Source: JAPLDP01 sp964628285 (GTDB lineage Bacteria; Bacteroidota; Bacteroidia; Bacteroidales; JAGONC01). Taken from it: a stretch of DNA of 49,935 nt. Shown here in pieces: positions 42,892-49,935 of the stretch. Each line of letters opens with the position of its first letter. The first letter of the stretch is position 1. Made by a program: the position numbers and the translations under genes. The notes beneath the pieces are model-generated. The model had not been told where the DNA came from. It ran no database searches and worked only from the letters and a program-made list of their open reading frames with translations. The DNA is taken from positions 1 to 49,935 of the forward strand of contig CAZVNP010000021.1 in NCBI GenBank assembly GCA_964628285.1. Reading direction: 5' to 3'.

Positions 42892-43713
42892 TTAGTATTG
42901 TTCCCTTTCGTTGGGGAAGTCCAGCGTTTTGACATCATGGATATAGGACTGCACCGACCCTTTTATCTCTTCCTTAAGGTTATGATAACGGCGCAGGAAA
43001 CGCGGTGAGAACTCCTGTGTGATGCCGAGCATATCGTGAATAACGAGCACCTGGCCGTTGACGTGCGCGCCGGCGCCGATACCAATGGTGGGTATCTTGA
43101 TCTCGTCGGTCACCTTTGCCGCCAGCTTGGCGGGGATCTTCTCCAGGACGATGGCAAAGCAGCCGGCCTGCTCCAGGATATGGGCATCCTCCAACAGTGT
43201 ATTCGCCTCATTATCTTCTGTGGCCCTGACCACATAGGTGCCGAACTTATGAATGGACTGTGGTGTCAGCCCCAGGTGACCCATCACCGGGATCCCTGCC
43301 GACAGGATTCTGGTGATGGACTCCACCACCTCGCGTCCGCCTTCTATTTTCACCGCGTCGGCACCCGCTTCTTTCATGATGCGTATGGCCGATACCAGAG
43401 CCTCCTTCGAATTACCCTGGTAGGTGCCGAAGGGCATGTCGACTACCACCAGGGCCCTGTTGACAGCCCGTACCACACTCGAAGCATGGTAGATCATCTC
43501 ATTCAGGGTGATGGGAAGGGTCGTTTTAAAACCTGCCATGACATTGGATGCCGAGTCACCCACCAGCACCACGTCGATGCCGGCCTCGTCGATGATGCGC
43601 GCCATCGAATAATCATAGGCGGTCAGCATGGCGATCTTCTCACTCTTTAACTTCATGTCCTGTAAAACATGAGTGGTGATCTTTTTGACGGCAGCGAAAT
43701 TTGAAATGGCCAT
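42892..43713 (-). CDS. panB: Ketopantoate hydroxymethyltransferase
   Basis: The protein has 273 residues from the ATG at 43713 (MAISNFAAVKKITTHVL); an upstream ATG at 43752 adds 13 unconserved residues. Motifs include KIAMLTAYDYSMARIIDEAGIDVVLVGDSASNVMAG, VVVDMPFGTYQ, AGADAVKIEGG, IPVMGHLGLTPQS, and the catalytic glutamate in FAIVLEKIP. It makes ketopantoate from 2-oxoisovalerate in pantothenate synthesis. It is followed 16 nt on by the rluA-like gene, so these probably share a transcript. Confidence 0.95.
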   Translation of the reverse strand: MAISNFAAVKKITTHVLQDMKLKSEKIAMLTAYDYSMARIIDEAGIDVVLVGDSASNVMAGFKTTLPITLNEMIYHASSVVRAVNRALVVVDMPFGTYQGNSKEALVSAIRIMKEAGADAVKIEGGREVVESITRILSAGIPVMGHLGLTPQSIHKFGTYVVRATEDNEANTLLEDAHILEQAGCFAIVLEKIPAKLAAKVTDEIKIPTIGIGAGAHVNGQVLVIHDMLGITQEFSPRFLRRYHNLKEEIKGSVQSYIHDVKTLDFPNEREQY

Positions 43714-43815
43714 GATCTGAGAATTAATGAATATACAGCATAAGAGCTGCAAAGATACATAACAAATACAACAATAAATAATCCCGGCCGGAAGTGTACA
43801 TTTTAAAAATTAAAC

Positions 43816-43823
43816 TATTTTTG
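43816..43823 (+). promoter_or_regulatory. Putative -7 box of the lipoprotein gene
   Basis: TATTTTTG matches TAnnTTTG and lies 5 nt before the ATG at 43829, so the transcript would be leaderless or nearly so. Confidence 0.4.
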
Positions 43824-43828
43824 TCCGC

Positions 43829-44848
43829 ATGAATAAAGCCTCATACCTGTTCCTGACCGTTGTTTTGCTTATCAGCTCATGCTCCACCAAGATCGATATC
43901 ATAGGTGAATGGAAGGATATAACGGTGGTGTACGGAATATTGAATCAAACCGACAGCATCAGCTACGTTAAAATAAACAAAGCCTTTCTGGGTGAAGGTA
44001 ATGCCCTGGTGATGGCCCGGGAGCCTGACTCAAGCAGCTATGACGACGCTCTGGAGGTGACCATGCAGGAACTCAAGGACAGCGTGTTTCAGAAAACCTT
44101 TACCTTTGATACCACCACCATCTATAATAAGGATTCGGGGACCTTTTATTACCCCAATCAGGTGTTGTACGCCTGTGTCACTTATCAGCAGCTTGATCCA
44201 ACAGCGGACTACAAGCTGATCATCCACAATAAGATCACCGGCAAGGAGATCACCGGAATGACACCCCTTGTGGGGGATTTCTCCATCCTCAAGCCGCCTT
44301 ATAATCCGAATAATCCGACGATATCATTCCCCGACGACAACCAGGCCACCAAGAAGCAGATATCATGGACTTCCGCTACTTACGGACGGCGTTATCAGGT
44401 GGTCATGAGGATCAATTACAAAGAGAAATTCTTCGATCAATCTGATACATTGTACAAATATGTTGACTATTTCTTTTCAGATAAGAAATCATTAACCCTG
44501 GCGGGTGGGGAAGAGATGGAAGTGGAGTTTGTCAATAGCAGTTTTTATGTGTTCCTGAAAAACAAAGTTCCATACGAACCTGCCATTGAAGCTCAGGTTG
44601 ACAGCCGGGTGGCGGGTGACGTTGATTTTATTTTCTCTGTCGCAGGCGATGACTTCAACACCTATCTTGAGGTCAACGAGCCTTCCAACAGCATCATCCA
44701 GGACAGGCCGGAATATACCAACATTACCAATGGCATCGGCATCTTCTCATGCCGCTATAATAAAATCCGGTCATATTCACTTACACCTACCACTGTCGAC
44801 GCCCTGGTCACAAAGGGGCTGAAATTTGTCAAAGTCATCGGTTCCTGA
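43829..44848 (+). CDS. Predicted lipoprotein, possibly DUF4249-like
   Basis: The protein has 339 residues with a lipoprotein signal (LFLTVVLLISSCSTKID, acylated Cys at residue 18). The mature part is beta-rich, with DITVVYGILNQTDSISYVKINKAFLGEG near the start and TNGIGIFSCRYNKI near the end. That arrangement recalls DUF4249 surface lipoproteins of Bacteroidota, but I am not certain. There is no partner gene next to it. It probably sits in the outer membrane. Confidence 0.6.
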   Translation: MNKASYLFLTVVLLISSCSTKIDIIGEWKDITVVYGILNQTDSISYVKINKAFLGEGNALVMAREPDSSSYDDALEVTMQELKDSVFQKTFTFDTTTIYNKDSGTFYYPNQVLYACVTYQQLDPTADYKLIIHNKITGKEITGMTPLVGDFSILKPPYNPNNPTISFPDDNQATKKQISWTSATYGRRYQVVMRINYKEKFFDQSDTLYKYVDYFFSDKKSLTLAGGEEMEVEFVNSSFYVFLKNKVPYEPAIEAQVDSRVAGDVDFIFSVAGDDFNTYLEVNEPSNSIIQDRPEYTNITNGIGIFSCRYNKIRSYSLTPTTVDALVTKGLKFVKVIGS

Positions 44849-44920
44849 TTACCTGTTCATCAACCATTGTCCTTGCTGCCTTTTTGTCATATTCTGACAG
44901 TTAAACACGCTTGATTTCCT

Positions 44921-44937
44921 TTGGCATAAAGATTGAC
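44921..44937 (+). promoter_or_regulatory. Sigma-54-like element upstream of dnaK
   Basis: TTGGCAT-AAAGA-TTGAC resembles the -24/-12 consensus (TTGGCAC-N5-TTGCA) with correct spacing between GG and the -12 dinucleotide, but the -12 reads GA instead of GC. It lies 52 nt before the dnaK ATG. No clear TAnnTTTG box was found there. Weak evidence. Confidence 0.3.
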
Positions 44938-44988
44938 AAAGAAACGCAACAAAAAAATAACGTTTCATTTTTATAAACAAGAACTGAC

Positions 44989-46908
44989 ATGGCAAAAATA
45001 ATAGGAATCGATTTAGGGACAACAAATTCATGTGTTGCGGTCATGGAGGGAAGTGAACCGGTCGTTATCCCCAACAGCGAAGGACGAAGAACCACTCCTT
45101 CGGTGGTGGCATTCACTGAGAACGGCGAGCGTAAAGTGGGTGACCCGGCAAAACGTCAGGCCATCACCAATGCCAAAAAAACCGTTTATTCAATAAAAAG
45201 GTTTATGGGTGAGACCTTCGACCAGGTCCAGATAGAAGTGAAGAGAGTGACCTTTAACGTGGTGAAAGGTGATAACAACACACCGCGGGTGAAAATAGAG
45301 GACAGGCTGTACTCACCCCAGGAGATCTCGGCGATGATATTACAGAAGATGAAAAAAACGGCCGAAGATTACCTTGGTCATGAGGTGACTGAAGCCGTTA
45401 TCACCGTGCCGGCTTATTTCAGCGACTCACAGCGTCAGGCTACCAAGGAAGCCGGTGAGATCGCCGGTCTCACCGTCAAGCGTATCATCAACGAACCCAC
45501 GGCTGCCTCGCTGGCGTATGGCCTCGATAAAAAAAATAAGAATTTAAAAATAGCTGTCTTTGATTTGGGCGGCGGTACATTCGATATCTCCATTCTGGAA
45601 CTGGGCGACGGCGTGTTTGAAGTGAAATCGACCAACGGTGATACCCACCTTGGCGGCGATGATTTCGACCATACCGTCATCGACTGGCTGGCAGAGGAAT
45701 TCATGCATGATGAAAACGTCGACCTGAGGAAAGACCCCATGGCGTTGCAACGACTCAAAGAAGCAGCCGAGAAGGCTAAGATCGAACTGTCGAGTTCGAC
45801 ATCCACGGAAATCAACCTGCCTTATATCATGCCTGTCGACGGCATCCCCAAACACCTGGTACGCACGCTGACACGTGCCAAATTTGAGCAACTCATCGAT
45901 AAGTATGTCCAGATGACAATAGAACCCTGCCGGAAAGCGTTAAAAGATGCCGGGATGAGTGTATCCGACATCGATGAGGTCATTTTAGTCGGAGGTTCAA
46001 CGCGTATCCCTGTGATCCAGAAAGTCGTGGAGGACTTTTTCGGCAAGGTGCCGTCCAAGGGTGTGAACCCCGATGAAGTGGTCGCCGTCGGCGCCGCCAT
46101 ACAGGGTGGCGTTCTCACAGGCGAGATCAAGGATGTGCTGTTGCTGGACGTGACACCTCTTTCCCTGGGCATAGAAACCCTTGGCGGGGTGTTCACAAAA
46201 CTGATCGAATCCAATACAACGATACCGGTGCGAAAGTCAGAGATATTTTCAACGGCATCCGATAACCAACCTTCCGTGGAGATACATGTACTGCAAGGAG
46301 AAAGACCCATGGCCTCACAGAACAGAAGCATAGGCCGGTTCCATCTCGATGGCATACCCCCGGCACCCCGTGGCGTGCCACAGATAGAGGTGTCGTTCGA
46401 TATCGATGCCAACGGCATCCTTCAGGTGTCGGCTAAAGACAAAGGCACAGGCAAGTCACAGCAGATACGTATTGAGGCCTCCTCCGGACTGACCGACGCC
46501 GAGATCAAACGCATGAAAGAAGAAGCACAGGCCAATGAGGAGTCCGACAAACGTGAAAGAGAGAAAGCCGATAAGCTTAATGCTGCCGATACGTTGATAT
46601 TCCAAACTGAAAAACAGCTGAAGGAATATGGAGGCAAGATACCGGCCGATAAAAAACAGGCCATTGAGAGAGCACTCGCCGATCTGAGAGAAGCCCATAA
46701 AAATAAGAATGTCGCCGGCATCGATGATGCCATGAGCCGTCTGAATGCCGCATGGCAGGCTGCCAGCGAGGAGATGTACAAAGCCAGCTCGTCGCAGCAA
46801 CCCGGCGGTGAGACACCTCCCGGACAGGACACCGGCCAGGATTCGGGCAGCGGCGGTAAGGACGATGAGGTGACCGATGTGGACTTTGAAGAAGTTAAAG
46901 ACAAGTAA
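44989..46908 (+). CDS. dnaK: Chaperone DnaK (Hsp70)
   Basis: A full-length Hsp70 of 639 residues. The ATPase domain starts KIIGIDLGTTNSCVAVMEG, with AVFDLGGGTFDISILELGDGVFEV near 190 and ILVGGSTRIPVIQ near 330. A linker (VLLLDVTPLSLGIE) leads to the substrate-binding domain and the helical lid. The C-terminus is Gly/Ser/Asp-rich and ends VTDVDFEEVKDK. It folds proteins with DnaJ and GrpE, which are not in the window. Confidence 0.97.
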   Translation: MAKIIGIDLGTTNSCVAVMEGSEPVVIPNSEGRRTTPSVVAFTENGERKVGDPAKRQAITNAKKTVYSIKRFMGETFDQVQIEVKRVTFNVVKGDNNTPRVKIEDRLYSPQEISAMILQKMKKTAEDYLGHEVTEAVITVPAYFSDSQRQATKEAGEIAGLTVKRIINEPTAASLAYGLDKKNKNLKIAVFDLGGGTFDISILELGDGVFEVKSTNGDTHLGGDDFDHTVIDWLAEEFMHDENVDLRKDPMALQRLKEAAEKAKIELSSSTSTEINLPYIMPVDGIPKHLVRTLTRAKFEQLIDKYVQMTIEPCRKALKDAGMSVSDIDEVILVGGSTRIPVIQKVVEDFFGKVPSKGVNPDEVVAVGAAIQGGVLTGEIKDVLLLDVTPLSLGIETLGGVFTKLIESNTTIPVRKSEIFSTASDNQPSVEIHVLQGERPMASQNRSIGRFHLDGIPPAPRGVPQIEVSFDIDANGILQVSAKDKGTGKSQQIRIEASSGLTDAEIKRMKEEAQANEESDKREREKADKLNAADTLIFQTEKQLKEYGGKIPADKKQAIERALADLREAHKNKNVAGIDDAMSRLNAAWQAASEEMYKASSSQQPGGETPPGQDTGQDSGSGGKDDEVTDVDFEEVKDK

Positions 46909-46915
46909 TCAACAG

Positions 46916-48475
46916 ATGTTCAAGCTGAAACTCATGGGGCCGTTGCTCCTCCTGCTTCTGTCATCTTTTATCACGGCCCAGCCACAGGAGCAGACAACAG
47001 GCAGCCATGAGCTCATACGTCTCGAGCTGGAGACAAAAGCTGACGCAGAACCATTTCATATCCTACCCTTTGGGAAACAGGGCATGCTGATCTTTTACCA
47101 GAGTGTCGCCACGACCGACGATAAAGATCATATCATATGGGTGTTTAAGCTTTACGATATTAATTTCAACCAGTTGTGGATACAACAGCTGCCCGTCCTC
47201 AAAGGCCTGGTTTTCTCTGAAGCCGTGAACGAGGGACCCTTTTTATACCTGGCATTCTATAATCCCGATAACAACACATCGGGACATAACTTCCAGATAG
47301 TTAAAGTACCCGGCAAAGAGGACCTGATCAGGGCAAAAACATATCGTGTTCCTCCAAAATCATCGTTGACCCAGTTTTCCGTGTTCAATCAAACAGCATA
47401 TTATGGCATTGAAACAAAAGATAATGAAGCCTTCTTATACCGTTATGAGATGACCTCCGGAACCATGGACAGCATCCGGATGGATAATGGCAATGGCAGT
47501 CTGGTCCTCGACCTGCAGATCGACACCGTTGACCGAGATATCACGGTGTATTTCAAGGAGTTTGTCGAGAAAACCTCCGAAGATCTCTTCCTCAGACATT
47601 ACGATGAGTTTCTGAAGCCCAAAGGATCATCCATCCTAATAAAAAATGATGAGAACCTGCACATCATCAAAACAGGACAATATCTTCCTCTGGATGACGA
47701 CGGCGGTCTTATCTTTGGGACCTATCAGGATAACCCCAAAGGAAAATACGACCAGCATGCGGGTGATGTCACCATGGAATCGACGGGTTTTTATGTTGTC
47801 AGGATTACCGGTGATACTTGCCGGGATGTCAAATATCACAACTTCTCGGAATTCAACAGCTTTTATAAGAACTTGTCGATCAATGATCTGTCACGTATCC
47901 GTAAAGGTAAAAACCAGGAGCTGACTGTCGACTATAACCTGCTGATCCACAACGTCATCCCTGTTAACGATGAGTTTGTCTTCGTTGCTGAGGCCTATTA
48001 TCCCGAATATCATACGGTCACCCGGATGGAATACGACTGGTATGGCCGGCCTATACCGTCCAACTACAGCGTTTTTGACGGGTACCGTTACACCTCGGCT
48101 TTCATCGCCGCCTTCGACGACGAGGGAAACCTGAAATGGGACAACGGCCTTGAGTTATGGGACATTTTGTCCGGCAGGCTTGAGAAACGTGTCAACGTTA
48201 TCTTTGAAGGACCTGAAACCGTTATGGCTTACCTGCTGAACGGTGAGATCGCTTACAAGGTCATCAAAAAGCAGCAGGATGTCGAGAATCTTAACTATGT
48301 GAAAATAGATACGAAGTATGCCAGGGACAAAATGGTCAGTGAATCCGGAAGCAACATGGCATACTGGTACAAGAATTTCTTCCTCGCCTATGGCTATCAG
48401 GCCATCAAAAACAGCACCCTTCCCGATAAAAGCAAGCGGACGGTGTTTTATGTGAATAAAATACAGCTGGATTAA
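46916..48475 (+). CDS. Secreted protein of unknown function
   Basis: The protein has 519 residues from the ATG at 46916, 7 nt after the dnaK stop. A signal peptide (LMGPLLLLLLSSFITAQP) is followed by a beta-rich repetitive region with many aromatic and acidic residues, such as DDKDHIIWVFKLYDINFNQLW and EYDWYGRPIPSNYSVFDGYR. This could be a propeller-like fold. No catalytic motif is recognised. Because it follows dnaK so closely it may share its promoter, which would be unusual for an exported protein. Related proteins seem to be Bacteroidota-specific hypotheticals. Confidence 0.7.
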   Translation: MFKLKLMGPLLLLLLSSFITAQPQEQTTGSHELIRLELETKADAEPFHILPFGKQGMLIFYQSVATTDDKDHIIWVFKLYDINFNQLWIQQLPVLKGLVFSEAVNEGPFLYLAFYNPDNNTSGHNFQIVKVPGKEDLIRAKTYRVPPKSSLTQFSVFNQTAYYGIETKDNEAFLYRYEMTSGTMDSIRMDNGNGSLVLDLQIDTVDRDITVYFKEFVEKTSEDLFLRHYDEFLKPKGSSILIKNDENLHIIKTGQYLPLDDDGGLIFGTYQDNPKGKYDQHAGDVTMESTGFYVVRITGDTCRDVKYHNFSEFNSFYKNLSINDLSRIRKGKNQELTVDYNLLIHNVIPVNDEFVFVAEAYYPEYHTVTRMEYDWYGRPIPSNYSVFDGYRYTSAFIAAFDDEGNLKWDNGLELWDILSGRLEKRVNVIFEGPETVMAYLLNGEIAYKVIKKQQDVENLNYVKIDTKYARDKMVSESGSNMAYWYKNFFLAYGYQAIKNSTLPDKSKRTVFYVNKIQLD

Positions 48476-48483
48476 TTGATAGT

Positions 48484-48506
48484 CGTCAGTCTTCAGTCTT
48501 CAGTCA
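48484..48506. repeat. Short AGTCTTC tandem repeat
   Basis: The motif GTCTTCA is repeated in GTCGTCAGTCTTCAGTCTTCAGTC just after the secreted protein gene. The remaining intergenic stretch to 48607 also holds the small hairpin CCGCCGTAGGCGG. No gene is visible there. Confidence 0.5.
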
Positions 48507-48607
48507 AGTGTGGGTCAGTTAGTGGATAGGCAGCGGAGTCGAACGCAGAGAAGCAACATCCCGCCGTAGGCGGAATCGGCAGGTCTCCGCGATAGTATGA
48601 GAAGGTC

Positions 48608-49546
48608 TTATAGTGATGATAAAAAACGTTCGGCCTCGATGGCAGCCATGCAACCCGTTCCGGCGGCTGTCACGGCCTGGCGGAAGACATGATCCTGGAC
48701 GTCGCCGGCGGCAAAAACCCCTTCCACACTGGTACGTGTGGAGTTGGGTGCCGTGACGATGTAACCCATTTGATCCATTTCGAGTTGTCCGTGGAAGACC
48801 TCCGTATTGGGTTTGTGACCGATGGCCACGAAATAGCCCTGGACCTCCAGTTTCTTTTCTTCTCCCGTTTTCACATGCCTGACGATCACACCGTTCACAC
48901 CTTTCATGTCGCCGGTGATCTCTTTCACCACATGATCCCACACCACCACGATGTTTTTCGTGTTGAACACCTTATGCTGCATAGCTTTGGAGGCGCGCAG
49001 CTCATCCCGGCGGTGCACGAGATAGACCTTACGGCATAATTTCGACAGGTAGGTGGCTTCCTCTGCGGCCGTGTCACCACCACCCACGACGACGACATCC
49101 TGTCCCCTGAAAAAGAAACCGTCGCAGGTGGCACAGGCGGAGACCCCATGGCCCCGGAACTTCTCTTCCGATGCCAGTCCAAGGTATTTGGCGGTGGCAC
49201 CGGTGGCGATGATAACCGTTTCGGCTTCAATGGTCTTGCCGTCATCGGCTTTCAGAATAAAAGGCTGTTTGGAAAAGTCGGCTTCGGTGACTGAGGCCCA
49301 GCGGGTGTCGGTACCGAAACGCTCGGCCTGTTTCTTCAGGTCTTCCATCATGTCAGGTCCTTTGACACCTTCAGGATACCCCGGGAAGTTGTCGACGTCG
49401 GTGGTGGTCGTCAGCTGTCCTCCCGGCTCCATGCCCATATACATGACCGGCTTAAGGTCGGCACGGGCGGCATAGATGGCCGCCGTATAGCCTGCCGGCC
49501 CTGATCCGATGATCAGGCACCTGACTTTCTCTCTCTCTTTACTCAT
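48608..49546 (-). CDS. trxB: Thioredoxin-disulfide reductase
   Basis: The protein has 312 residues from the ATG at 49546; an upstream in-frame start at 49648 gives an unconserved extension. FAD loop LIIGSGPAGYTAAIYAARA, redox-active CATC (SACATCDGFFF near residue 140), NADPH loop VVVVGGGDTAAEEATYL, and C-terminal FAD motif GVFAAGDVQDHVFRQAVTAAGTGC. It reduces thioredoxin with NADPH. No thioredoxin gene is adjacent. Confidence 0.96.
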   Translation of the reverse strand: MSKEREKVRCLIIGSGPAGYTAAIYAARADLKPVMYMGMEPGGQLTTTTDVDNFPGYPEGVKGPDMMEDLKKQAERFGTDTRWASVTEADFSKQPFILKADDGKTIEAETVIIATGATAKYLGLASEEKFRGHGVSACATCDGFFFRGQDVVVVGGGDTAAEEATYLSKLCRKVYLVHRRDELRASKAMQHKVFNTKNIVVVWDHVVKEITGDMKGVNGVIVRHVKTGEEKKLEVQGYFVAIGHKPNTEVFHGQLEMDQMGYIVTAPNSTRTSVEGVFAAGDVQDHVFRQAVTAAGTGCMAAIEAERFLSSL

Positions 49547-49690
49547 CTTTTTAAAAGGTTTTGTTTTATAATTGTTTTGGAACGTGCCCCTGCGCTGTCG
49601 AATATTATGCCAAAGCATGAACATGTCATGATAGGACCTGAAATCCACTCATATAAACAAATAAAGGTCTGACAAGTTGACTTAAAAATG

Positions 49691-49735
49691 ACCTCACCCC
49701 CCTGTCCCCCCTCTCCTTAAAAGGAGAAGGGGGTA
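49691..49735. repeat. C-rich dyad repeat
   Basis: CCCCCTCTCCTT (49707-49718) and AAGGAGAAGGGGG (49721-49733) form an imperfect hairpin. CACCCCCCTGTCCCCC precedes it. Similar C-rich dyads are common dispersed repeats in Bacteroidota genomes. It could act as a terminator or be a non-coding repeat. Confidence 0.5.
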
Positions 49736-49806
49736 GTTGTTTTTATGACTCCTAAAAAATATACTGTATATCAGCTGTTCAGTAAAATAATTCGTACTTT
49801 TGCTTT

Positions 49807-49840
49807 CCACACCCACACCCACACCCACACTCACACTCAT
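49807..49840. repeat. (CCACAC)n microsatellite before tRNA-Pro
   Basis: About five CCACAC/TCACAC units lie 3 nt before the tRNA gene. A short satellite so close to a tRNA is unusual but may be chance. Confidence 0.7.
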
Positions 49841-49843
49841 TTC

Positions 49844-49918
49844 CGGGGTGTAGCGCAGTCTGGTTAGCGCGCTTGACTGGGGGTCAAGAGGTCGGGAGTT
49901 CAAATCTCCCCACTCCGA
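49844..49918 (+). tRNA. tRNA-Pro (anticodon GGG)
   Basis: A complete cloverleaf: acceptor CGGGGTG pairs with CACTCCG (one G-U pair). The D arm is AGCGCAGTCTGGTTAGCGC. The anticodon stem CTTGA/TCAAG encloses the loop CTGGGGG, so the anticodon is GGG. The T arm is CGGGAGTTCAAATCTCCC, with GTTCAAAT in the loop. The 3' CCA is not encoded, as usual in this phylum. Confidence 0.92.
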
Positions 49919-49935
49919 CAAATTAGTCGACAGTC

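Noticed and set aside
43036..43650. 204-codon ORF antisense to panB
   Set aside because: panB motifs are complete on the other strand, and the antisense product is unlike any protein I know.
49694..49921. Leftward ORF with GDLNSRPLDPQSSALTRLRYTP
   Set aside because: This peptide is the well-known spurious translation of a tRNA gene; the locus is tRNA-Pro.

Overview
The window comes from a Bacteroidota bacterium, most likely an anaerobic Bacteroidales-like lineage (possibly a metagenome assembly, since it carries a 100-N gap). The evidence is GldF/GldG, a TonB-dependent receptor with a CarboxypepD_reg-like N-terminus, DUF4340 and SirB1-type proteins, and several promoters with the Bacteroidota -7 box TAnnTTTG (some with an upstream TTTG or TTG at -33). 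Base composition is patchy. The metabolic core is moderately GC-rich, while the left end (1-5720) and 37400-42160 are AT-rich and look like acquired or decaying islands.

Layout. (1) 1-5719: an AT-rich defence-like island. A leftward three-gene operon (GHKL ATPase cut by the window edge, plus two small partners) is divergent from an AbiEi/AbiEii toxin-antitoxin pair whose promoter-operator unit is duplicated. (2) 6004-17007: redox genes. A leftward set holds a double zinc-ribbon protein, an NfnA-like subunit and an NfnB-like subunit with the same zinc-ribbon domain fused to its N-terminus. A divergent rightward five-gene operon encodes NuoE-, NuoF-, NuoG-, NfnA- and NfnB-like proteins. The composition resembles electron-bifurcating HydBC/Stn/Nfn modules and suggests a soluble NADH/NADPH/ferredoxin complex. 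(3) 17101-29072: a large PEP/pyruvate-binding signalling-type protein, NADP-type glutamate dehydrogenase, DUF4340-GldG-GldF-SAM hydrolase, then PhoH and PurC. (4) 29150-37400: housekeeping genes (SirB1-like, nucleoside phosphorylase, CinA, ribosomal protein L28), a surface protein plus TonB receptor, and ornithine aminotransferase.

(5) 37400-42160: an accessory patch. Two homologous AAA+ ATPase genes (37755-38885 and 40451-41569) each have AACA/TGTT dyads directly upstream, and in both the -33 promoter box lies inside a dyad, 20 nt from the -7 box. Around them are a pair of inverted ~210-230-bp repeat elements, an internally deleted nucleotidyltransferase toxin with its partner, relics of a LytS/LytT two-component system, and the promoter plus 3' end of a deleted DUF4143-type ATPase. 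(6) 42162-49935: RluA-type pseudouridine synthase, PanB, a lipoprotein, DnaK, a secreted protein, thioredoxin reductase and tRNA-Pro(GGG).

The strongest candidates for something undescribed are the ATPase genes with operator arrays built into their promoters, and the NuoEFG-NfnAB operon together with its zinc-ribbon-tagged Nfn paralogue. No database search was possible; family names rest on motifs recognised by eye.
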